NCBI GenBank assembly: GCA_050945795.1
Contig: JBMNTP010000019.1
Span: 1 to 36,987 of the forward strand
Direction: 5' to 3'
Length of the DNA: 36,987 bases
DNA from: JBMNTP01 sp050945795
GTDB lineage: Bacteria; Bacillota; Clostridia; Christensenellales; MGBC116941
The notes below the pieces were generated by a model, which worked only from the letters and a program-made list of their open reading frames with translations, did no database searches and was not told the DNA's origin. The stretch's first letter is position 1, and each line of letters starts with the position of its first letter. The position numbers and the translations under genes were made by a program. Shown piece by piece: positions 1 through 6,286 of this stretch.

Positions 1-260
1 AGATAGTCAAACCTTTACGCTTACCTCTCTTTTAGAAAAAACAAAGGCAAGCCAATGAAAGCCAATATCGCAGCCAGTATCTGTGGTTTGCGATATTTTT
101 ATGCTCGCGACACGACGCCATCTAGATAGTCAAACCAATTACACTTACCTTTCTTTTGGAAAAAACAAAGGTAAGCCAATGAAAATCAATATCGCAAGCC
201 AGTATCTGTGGTTTGCGATATTTTTATGCCCGCGATAAGCCGCCGTCCATATAGTCAACG
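1..260. repeat. Two imperfect tandem copies of a ~123-base structured unit
   Basis: Copy 1 begins at base 1 and copy 2 at base 124, both opening with AGATAGTCAAACC. A third, degenerate start (ATAGTCAA) appears near 250. Each copy carries a strong hairpin: arms 65-72/89-96 in copy 1 and 189-197/213-221 in copy 2, both followed by a T-run on the plus strand. Copy 2 has a second inverted repeat, CTTACCTTT with AAAGGTAAG (about 147-175). The units look like duplicated terminators for a plus-strand gene left of the window. More copies could lie outside the window. This stretch contains no gene. Confidence 0.75.
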
Positions 261-302
261 CATTACAAATCTAAAGCTCGTTATCGATACAATATTACAC
301 GT

Positions 303-959
303 TTACAAAAGCTCAATACATTTTGCATCATACCGTATCAGTCCATCTTTTTTCATTTTTGCCAATTCTCTCGAGAGGGATGTGCGCGAAACGCCGATTC
401 TTTCGGCCCAGGCTTTTTTGGTGATGGGTAGCCGTATTATTTTTGAATTTTGCTTTTGCCGCTCGTGCTCCAAATACGCTATTACGCATTCTCGTATCGT
501 TTTGTTTACATAGTGTTTGATTCGGTCTCCGAGTATGGCGGTGTGGTCGGCAACAAATTCAAGATAGCTTCGCAGAAAAACGGGGTTATCCGAAAAAAGC
601 GCTAAAAGCCGTTCTTTATCAATCTCCAAAATAACGGTGGGCTGCTTTGCGATGATCGTCATGGGATAATAGGGGCTTTTTGAAAAAAGTAGGTTGCCGC
701 CTAAAATTTCGTCATCGTAAAACTCCGCTATAATCATCAGGTTGCCCGCTTCGTCAATGCGTTCTACACTCACATGCCCCAATAGAATAATTTCCAGCTT
801 TAAGCACGCCTCACCGGAAAAGTGGATGATGTTGTTTTTACCATAGGCGCTGATACGGAAGCTTCCATCCCTTAAACAAGAATGTACTTCTTGCTTAGAG
901 AACGATCCTAACAGAGAACTTTTTTCTATTAAACTAATATATTCTTCCATTTTGCTCAT
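303..959 (-). CDS. Crp/Fnr-family transcriptional regulator (first of two)
   Basis: A 218-residue cytoplasmic regulator. An N-terminal cyclic-nucleotide-binding-type beta-roll (about residues 15-125) is followed by a long helix and a Crp-type winged helix-turn-helix (about 165-215). The recognition-helix region reads WAERIGVSRTSLSRELAKM, a typical Crp/Fnr DNA-reading pattern. It has no N-terminal cysteine cluster, so an FNR-type Fe-S sensor is not evident and its ligand is unknown. A GGGGAG ribosome site lies just upstream. A start at 950 (MEEY) would give better spacing than 959. The gene is divergent from the polyferredoxin gene at 1047 and shares an 87-base promoter region with it, so that gene is its likely target (inference). 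Confidence 0.9.
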   Translation of the reverse strand: MSKMEEYISLIEKSSLLGSFSKQEVHSCLRDGSFRISAYGKNNIIHFSGEACLKLEIILLGHVSVERIDEAGNLMIIAEFYDDEILGGNLLFSKSPYYPMTIIAKQPTVILEIDKERLLALFSDNPVFLRSYLEFVADHTAILGDRIKHYVNKTIRECVIAYLEHERQKQNSKIIRLPITKKAWAERIGVSRTSLSRELAKMKKDGLIRYDAKCIELL

Positions 960-1046
960 TCTCCCCTTAGAACAGTGACATTGGTAACACCTTTTTCTCC
1001 ATTATATTTATACAATAGGAGAGTAGCAAGTTAAGGGGGATTATTT

Positions 1047-1667
1047 ATGAAACATATTGCAACAATCATTCGGATTTTATTTTTATCGTTATTCGCCTTT
1101 CTTATGGCGCAGGGTAAAATGGTGCTGTGGTTGGCGTTGTTCGGCGTCAGCCTTTTGGCTGCGCTGGTCTTTGGGAGAATCTACTGCGGATATGTGTGCC
1201 CTATGAACACATTGATGATACCGGCGAATTGGATTGCAAAAAAGTTGAATATTCAAACACAGAAAACTCCTAAATGGCTGGGAAATGGCTATTTTGGCTG
1301 GGTTGCGTTGGCGCTCAGCCTTGTGGTGATGCTTTTACTTCAGCGGCTTTTTAAGATTAATTTGCCGATTTTGCTTATCTGGCTGGCAATTGCAATCCTT
1401 GTTACCCTTCGATATAGACCTGCGGTATTTCATAACCTGATCTGCCCCTTTGGAGCGCCCCAAAAGCTGTTTGGCCGGTTTGCGAGGCGTCGTAAAACTG
1501 CGGATAAAGCCGCCTGCATTGGATGCAAGCTTTGCGAACCGGTTTGTCCCTCCGATGCGATCGTGGTTGTTGGCGAAGACAAGAAGGCCGTTATCAACAC
1601 CGCGCTCTGCCATCAATGTACAAATTGTGGGCAAGTCTGCCCCAAAGAAGCCATTCACTACTCTTAA
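1047..1667 (+). CDS. NapH/MauN-type membrane protein with two [4Fe-4S] ferredoxin sites
   Basis: A 206-residue protein with about four hydrophobic membrane segments in residues 1-125. These carry CGYVCP (C47, C51) and a CPFG motif near residue 133, the usual pattern of the NapH/CcoG/RdxA 'polyferredoxin' family. A C-terminal 2x[4Fe-4S] ferredoxin follows, with C157-C160-C163-C167 and C188-C191-C194-C198. Such proteins pass electrons between the membrane quinone pool or a flavoprotein and a soluble partner; the partner here cannot be read from the sequence. The ribosome site AAGGGGG precedes the ATG. The gene sits between two Crp/Fnr genes, which suggests redox-responsive expression (inference). 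Confidence 0.88.
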   Translation: MKHIATIIRILFLSLFAFLMAQGKMVLWLALFGVSLLAALVFGRIYCGYVCPMNTLMIPANWIAKKLNIQTQKTPKWLGNGYFGWVALALSLVVMLLLQRLFKINLPILLIWLAIAILVTLRYRPAVFHNLICPFGAPQKLFGRFARRRKTADKAACIGCKLCEPVCPSDAIVVVGEDKKAVINTALCHQCTNCGQVCPKEAIHYS

Positions 1668-1684
1668 TAAGCAGCCCTTCATCA

Positions 1685-1720
1685 GAAAAAAATCGGCAGC
1701 TTGATAAAATAGGCTGCCGA
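1685..1720 (-). terminator. Terminator for the second Crp/Fnr gene, possibly bidirectional
   Basis: The arms TCGGCAGC (1693-1700) and GCTGCCGA (1713-1720) pair perfectly. On the minus strand the hairpin is followed by a run of seven Us (1686-1692). It lies between the converging ends of the polyferredoxin gene and the Crp/Fnr gene at 1771. Confidence 0.75.
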
Positions 1721-1770
1721 TACTGCTATTTAAAGAGGTTCAAATGCCATTTGGAATAACTGGCGTGGGT

Positions 1771-2460
1771 TTATTGCTCAAGACTGATTTGTTCCAGTGC
1801 CGCTTTATCCTTTATGATGATGTTGCGGTGCCCCTTTAGCAGGATCAATCCTTCTTCCTGTAACGCGGCCAGCTTGCGGCTTAGGGTTTCCTGCGTCATC
1901 CCCAGTTGAGAAGCCAAATCCCCCTTGGTCATGGGCAGGACGATGTCCTGTTTGGCCTCTGATAGCTCCAGCAGAGCACCTACAACGCGCTTGGTCACCG
2001 AGCTTAGGCTTATGTCTTCGATTCGGTTTTCGGCTTCTTCCAGCCTTCGGGAGAGTTCATCCAGCACTTTAAAGGCGATAGAAGGATATTTCGCCATCAG
2101 CGCCTTGAGCCTATCCCCTTGCAAAACACACATGGTTGTCTCCTCCAACGCTTGGGCGTTATCCGTAAGGGGCAAGGAAGAAAAGAGGGATAGTTCTCCG
2201 ATAAATTCCCCCGGCTCCACCAGCCGGAGAACTTGCTCTTTCCCGCTGGCATTAAGGCGGAAGAGTTTTACCCGTCCGGTGTAGAGGACAAAGAGGGTGC
2301 CGCCCTCATCGCCTGCCTGGTATACCGTTTCGCCCTTATCGAAGCTGTAAGAGGAAGCAATCTCTATGATCTCCATTCTTTCCTCACGGCTGAGACTGGC
2401 GAAAATAGGCACATGATCGATACAGCTTGCATGGCTTTGACAGCTATGATTGCATTGCAT
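1771..2460 (-). CDS. FNR-like regulator with N-terminal cysteine cluster
   Basis: A 229-residue Crp/Fnr-family protein. The N-terminus carries cysteines at 3, 7 and 13 ahead of the beta-roll domain (about residues 18-135, with GEFIGELSLFSS). A dimer helix and a winged HTH follow (GDLASQLGMTQETLSRKLAAL, about 180-200). An N-terminal cysteine cluster is how FNR proteins hold an oxygen-labile [4Fe-4S] cluster. Spacing here differs from E. coli FNR, so a cluster or metal role is an inference. A GGAGG ribosome site sits eight bases before the ATG. It is divergent from the RIC-like gene at 2668, and the intergenic region holds an FNR-type box, so it probably regulates that gene, the ATPase genes and itself. 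Confidence 0.9.
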   Translation of the reverse strand: MQCNHSCQSHASCIDHVPIFASLSREERMEIIEIASSYSFDKGETVYQAGDEGGTLFVLYTGRVKLFRLNASGKEQVLRLVEPGEFIGELSLFSSLPLTDNAQALEETTMCVLQGDRLKALMAKYPSIAFKVLDELSRRLEEAENRIEDISLSSVTKRVVGALLELSEAKQDIVLPMTKGDLASQLGMTQETLSRKLAALQEEGLILLKGHRNIIIKDKAALEQISLEQ

Positions 2461-2585
2461 TCATACCGCCTCCTCTCTTTACAACTGACATCCATTATAT
2501 AGCACATGAATTCGATTCGTAAAGTAAGGTCGGTCGTTCCTCTGCAAGCATATGATCCTTGACTATTGGATATATTTCTTCAATT

Positions 2586-2599
2586 TTGATTTAGGTCAA
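2586..2599. promoter_or_regulatory. FNR-type operator (TTGAT-N4-GTCAA)
   Basis: TTGATTTAGGTCAA matches the FNR consensus TTGAT-N4-ATCAA at nine of ten defined bases. Its centre is about 41.5 bases upstream of a start expected from a -10-like TACGCT at 2622-2627. That is the class II activator position for the plus-strand gene at 2668. It lies in the divergent region next to the cysteine-containing FNR-like gene. Confidence 0.65.
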
Positions 2600-2667
2600 A
2601 TCATTTTCCTGCAAACCATGATACGCTATATTCAGAAAACAAAAATTATAATGAAGGGTTGAGCGAA

Positions 2668-2970
2668 ATGGCAAACAAACAGATATTCAACGTGGCAAAG
2701 GCCACGCATATGAAGACATTGAAGCAGTATGTGCCGGTTGTGGCGAGGGTTCATGGGCAGAATCACCCCGAGTTCCACGACGTCCATAAATTGTTTGATG
2801 CGATCAATCAGAAAATAAAGCAAGCGGGATCAAAAAGACCTGAATTGAACCAAGAATTTGCCAAACTACGGGAAATTACAAGCAACTATACTGTGCCCGA
2901 GGATGTATGCGAAAGCTATGAAGCGGTTTACAACATGCTGGCAGAGTTAGATAAGGCATATCAAGCATAA
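2668..2970 (+). CDS. Small RIC/hemerythrin-like protein
   Basis: A 100-residue soluble, helical protein. Residues around 28-40 read VHGQNHPEFHDVHKLF. This resembles the HGxNHPE segment of RIC/ScdA/YtfE-type di-iron proteins, which repair iron-sulfur clusters after oxidative or nitrosative stress. The family is normally over 200 residues with further His/Glu iron ligands. Those later helices are missing or not recognisable here, so this may be a one-domain relative or a regulatory fragment; the function is inferred. I chose the ATG at 2668, which has AAGGG nine bases upstream, over a TTG at 2659. It lies 31 bases before the metal ATPase and probably forms an operon with it. Confidence 0.7.
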   Translation: MANKQIFNVAKATHMKTLKQYVPVVARVHGQNHPEFHDVHKLFDAINQKIKQAGSKRPELNQEFAKLREITSNYTVPEDVCESYEAVYNMLAELDKAYQA

Positions 2971-3001
2971 TTTATACAGATGGGTAAAAGAAGGTGATGA
3001 A

Positions 3002-4861
3002 GTGCAGAGATTTATACTTAGTAGAAAAAACCACATAACATTAATCAGCGCCATTTTAATCGCTATTGGATTTACCAGCGCGCTGGGTTTCAAAAATGAA
3101 GAGGTGGCTGTTTGGGCCTTGGCTACCGCTTCCGTTCTGGGCCTTGCGCCGATTGCCATCCAGGCGTACCAGGCAGTAAGGGTCAAGGTGGTGAGCATTG
3201 ATGTGTTGGTCACCATTGCCGTTATCGGCGCATTCTTCATTAAAAATTTCGAAGAATCCGCCATTGTGACGTTCTTATTCTTATTCGGTGCTTTTTTAGA
3301 GCAGCGCACATTGAACAAAACACGTTCGGCCATTAAAGAACTCACGGAGATGGCACCGGAAAGCGCGCTAAAGCAAATGCCAAACGGAGAATTTCAAGAG
3401 GTTGAAGTGGATGAAGTAGACGTGGGCGACATCTTGCTGGTGAAAACCGGCGCGAAAATACCCGTTGACGGTACCGTTTTATCCGGTGAAGGCAGCATCA
3501 ATGAAGCCAGCATAACGGGCGAATCCCTTCCCGTTTTAAAGGAAGAAGGGGCCAATGTGTTCGCGGGCACCATCCTCGACAACGGCACCATTCAAATTGT
3601 CGCCGACCGCGTGGGCGAAGACACCACATTTGGCAAAATTATTGAACTGGTAGAAGAAGCGCAGGATTCCAAATCCGAAGCGGAGCGTTTTATCGACCGT
3701 TTCGCGAAATACTACACGCCGGCCGTTCTTCTTCTCGGCATACTCGTTTGGGTGTTTTCCCAAAACATTGAGTTGGCCATTACCATTCTCGTTCTCGGCT
3801 GCCCCGGCGCTTTGGTGATCGGTGTACCGGTATCCAACGTAGCGGGCATCGGAAACGGCGCGCGCCATGGCGTCTTACTCAAAGGCAGCGAAGTCATTGG
3901 TGACTTTAGCAGGCTCGATACCATGGTGTTTGATAAAACAGGCACGTTAACCGCGGGAAACCCATCGGTTGCGGAAAAAGAATATTATGGAGATAATATT
4001 GATGAGGCATTAAGGTATCTCGCTAGTGTGGAGCACGAGTCCGATCACCCCTTGGCTAAAGCCGTGCTAAATGAAATTGGCGAAACGACATTTTTGCCGG
4101 TGGAAAACACCGAAGTTGTCAAAGGCGGCGGAATTGTAGCTAGCGTGGATGGCCACAGAATTGCGGTCGGCAATGTCGCCTTAATGGAAAAAGAAGGCGT
4201 AGAGATAAGTGAACAGGCAAAAGCTGATATTTCCCGATTTGAGAAGAATGGCAACTCGCTTGTGCTCACTTCCGTAGATAGAGAGCTGAAAGTGTTGATG
4301 GGAGTGCGTGACCAGATACGTCCCGGCGTGAAGGAAGATCTGCAAAAGCTGAGAAAGCTGGGCGTTAAGAACCTTGTGATGCTCTCGGGCGACAACCAGG
4401 GGACAGTGGACGCGGTCGGCCGGGAACTGGGCTTGACCGAAGCGCATGGCAACATGCTGCCGGAGGATAAATCGGCTTACATCAAAAGGCTGATTGAGGA
4501 AGAAAATCAAATCGTCGCTTTCGTCGGCGACGGTGTGAACGACAGTCCTTCCCTAGCGTTGGCGCACATCGGCATCGCCATGGGCAGCGGCACAGATGTG
4601 GCCATTGAAACCTCCGATGTTGTCTTAATGAATTCGGATTTTAGCCGATTGCCCCATGCCCTCGGACTGACAAAAGCCACGGCTCGAAACATGAGGCAGA
4701 ATATCATAATCGCCGTAGGCGTCGTGCTGTTCCTGCTTGCCAGCGTGTTTTTCAGCGAATGGATGAACATGTCCATCGGCATGCTGGTACACGAAGCCAG
4801 TATACTGGTGGTTATCTTAAACGGCATGAGGCTGCTGCGCTATAAATTGAGGAAGCAATAA
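3002..4861 (+). CDS. P1B-type heavy-metal-transporting ATPase with CPG motif
   Basis: A 619-residue membrane ATPase. About eight membrane segments can be seen. The actuator loop has TGES (172-175), the phosphorylation site is DKTGTLT with D311, the P1B-specific HP pair is H349-P350, and the hinge GDGVNDSP is near residue 510. The metal-binding membrane motif, normally CPC, reads C267-P268-G269. The last helix has HEASILVVILNGMRLL, which matches neither classical Zn/Cd nor Cu pumps exactly, so the transported metal cannot be assigned. There is no N-terminal HMA domain; one is encoded separately at 4886. Translation starts at a GTG with AAGG seven bases upstream. It follows the RIC-like gene by 31 bases. 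Confidence 0.92.
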   Translation: MQRFILSRKNHITLISAILIAIGFTSALGFKNEEVAVWALATASVLGLAPIAIQAYQAVRVKVVSIDVLVTIAVIGAFFIKNFEESAIVTFLFLFGAFLEQRTLNKTRSAIKELTEMAPESALKQMPNGEFQEVEVDEVDVGDILLVKTGAKIPVDGTVLSGEGSINEASITGESLPVLKEEGANVFAGTILDNGTIQIVADRVGEDTTFGKIIELVEEAQDSKSEAERFIDRFAKYYTPAVLLLGILVWVFSQNIELAITILVLGCPGALVIGVPVSNVAGIGNGARHGVLLKGSEVIGDFSRLDTMVFDKTGTLTAGNPSVAEKEYYGDNIDEALRYLASVEHESDHPLAKAVLNEIGETTFLPVENTEVVKGGGIVASVDGHRIAVGNVALMEKEGVEISEQAKADISRFEKNGNSLVLTSVDRELKVLMGVRDQIRPGVKEDLQKLRKLGVKNLVMLSGDNQGTVDAVGRELGLTEAHGNMLPEDKSAYIKRLIEEENQIVAFVGDGVNDSPSLALAHIGIAMGSGTDVAIETSDVVLMNSDFSRLPHALGLTKATARNMRQNIIIAVGVVLFLLASVFFSEWMNMSIGMLVHEASILVVILNGMRLLRYKLRKQ

Positions 4862-4885
4862 TCAAAATAGAAAAGGAGATTTAAA

Positions 4886-5119
4886 ATGCAAAAAGCAACC
4901 ATCCAATTAGAAACATTGACATGTCCGTCTTGTGTACAGAAAATCGAGAACGCAACGAAATCCTTAAACGGCGTAGACAAAGAGAGCGTAAAGGTGCTGT
5001 TCAACTCAAGCAAAGTAAAGTTTGACTTTGACGATGAAAAGCTGTCGGTGCAAGAAGTGGAAAAATCCATCACCGCCCTTGGATACGAAGTGAAAAAATC
5101 GCAAGTAAAGGCAAAATAA
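4886..5119 (+). CDS. HMA-domain metallochaperone (CopZ-like)
   Basis: A 77-residue single-domain protein with the ferredoxin-like beta-alpha-beta-beta-alpha-beta heavy-metal-associated fold. The metal site LTCPSCVQKIE (Cys-x2-Cys, about residues 12-20) sits at the end of strand 1. It starts 24 bases after the ATPase stop behind an AAGGAG ribosome site, and a strong terminator follows. It most likely delivers metal to, or regulates, the adjacent ATPase, which lacks this domain. CopZ-like proteins usually carry Cu(I), but the CPG ATPase makes copper uncertain. Confidence 0.88.
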   Translation: MQKATIQLETLTCPSCVQKIENATKSLNGVDKESVKVLFNSSKVKFDFDDEKLSVQEVEKSITALGYEVKKSQVKAK

Positions 5120-5129
5120 GAAAGATAGA

Positions 5130-5176
5130 GCGATCCCCCTAGTTAGGTTTTAGGCCACACTCGGGGGATCGCTTTT
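5130..5176 (+). terminator. Terminator of the ATPase/chaperone operon
   Basis: Perfect ten-base arms GCGATCCCCC (5130-5139) and GGGGGATCGC (5163-5172), followed by TTTT. Confidence 0.85.
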
Positions 5177-5288
5177 CCGCATCTTAAACACAGATTATTC
5201 TTTTTTCTTATCAAAAAGAGATCACAGGGCGAGGATAGGCAAAGGCATCATCTGTGGTTCATACCTGCAACTTTTTGATGTAGGATTA

Positions 5289-5297
5289 TGGTATAAT
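5289..5297 (+). promoter_or_regulatory. Extended -10 promoter upstream of the DUF1989 gene
   Basis: TGGTATAAT is a perfect -10 with an extended TGn. No clear -35 lies 17 bases upstream. The leader to the GTG start at 5422 would be about 120 bases, with no recognised riboswitch. Confidence 0.5.
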
Positions 5298-5421
5298 TAT
5301 TAATATATAAACGAGACTCACTGTACTATATGTGAAATTGCTATGACTACTAACAGCGTTAATATCTCAAAAAGCGAAATGCTTTGTTTATTCAATCAGT
5401 ATATAAATTTCAGGGGGCACT

Positions 5422-6003
5422 GTGAAACAGGAGCATGTTATAAAGGCTTGTGCCGGAAAAGCAATAGATGTCTTGAAGAATCAGTCAATAACGATTATCG
5501 ATCTTGAAGGGAGTCAGGTTGTTGATTTTTTTGCAGAAGCAAGTGGGAATCATAATGAATTTTTATCTACTGGAGTTACGATTGATTGCAATGAGTCTTT
5601 AAAATTGAAGACTGGAAGTGTGATTTATACTAATTTATATCGTCCAATGTTCCAAATTCAATTAGATGACGTAGAACAACATGATTTGTTGCATCCCTGC
5701 TGCAGACCAGAAATGTATGAATTCTTTTATGGTAATGGGAGTGGTCATCCTAATTGTTTAGACAATATAAATGCAAGCCTGGGCCAGCAAAGGCCTATTA
5801 TTCACCCCATAAATTTCTTTATGAATACTGTAGTGCGCGTAGATGGAAGTATTTTTGTAGAAAAGCCAAGTTCAAAGCCAGGGGACAGGGTTATGTTACG
5901 AGCATTGATGGATGCGCATCTAGGAATTGCTGCGTGCAGTGTTTCTGAAAGCCAGTGCAACGGCGGAATGTGTTCTGCTATCAAAATAATTATTGAAGAT
6001 TAA
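5422..6003 (+). CDS. DUF1989 (urea carboxylase-associated family) protein
   Basis: A 193-residue soluble protein of the DUF1989 family. It shows the family's N-terminal GxAxxV-type strand, a central HPCCRPEMY cysteine pair, HPNC, and a late NGGMC, all cysteines likely to bind metal. Some family members act with urea or guanidine carboxylase, including carboxyguanidine deiminase subunits. Neither a carboxylase nor a second DUF1989 subunit lies nearby, so the substrate is unknown. A GTG start has CAGGGGG upstream. The gene is visibly more AT-rich than its neighbours and has its own promoter, which suggests acquisition by transfer. Confidence 0.85.
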   Translation: MKQEHVIKACAGKAIDVLKNQSITIIDLEGSQVVDFFAEASGNHNEFLSTGVTIDCNESLKLKTGSVIYTNLYRPMFQIQLDDVEQHDLLHPCCRPEMYEFFYGNGSGHPNCLDNINASLGQQRPIIHPINFFMNTVVRVDGSIFVEKPSSKPGDRVMLRALMDAHLGIAACSVSESQCNGGMCSAIKIIIED

Positions 6004-6058
6004 AGGCATGATACCGATAGCCAAAGTATTAAAAACGAATGATGAATTATCGCAAATG

Positions 6059-6077
6059 GCGGTTTATATAAAACCGC
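6059..6077. terminator. Weak hairpin after the DUF1989 gene
   Basis: Arms GCGGTTT (6059-6065) and AAACCGC (6071-6077) enclose a five-base loop. The following tract is only moderately T-rich, so termination is tentative. Confidence 0.35.
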
Positions 6078-6132
6078 TTATCTTGCTCGTTTTGCATTTA
6101 AATTAAGGCGACAACTCCCTTATGTCTTCACA

Positions 6133-6161
6133 TTGACATTAATGAAAAACAAATATATCAT
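6133..6161 (+). promoter_or_regulatory. Promoter for the Fe-S flavoprotein gene
   Basis: TTGACA (6133-6138), a 17-base spacer and TATCAT (6156-6161) fit a housekeeping sigma promoter. The leader to the start codon would be about 120 bases. Confidence 0.6.
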
Positions 6162-6286
6162 TTAGTTATATACCATAACAATAATTACAAATCACATTAA
6201 TTCTTCACGTCCACTACTTATAATGCCCTTCATAATTGTAAATCCTTATGTATATCAATAAAAAACATACTGAAGGAGGCAATAAC

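Noticed and set aside
1..260. CRISPR array
   Set aside because: Only two units of ~123 bases, no short repeats with unique spacers, and no cas genes.
970..990. GTGACATTGGTAACAC as a Crp-type operator between the first regulator and the polyferredoxin gene
   Set aside because: Its two halves match as an inverted repeat at only about half the positions.
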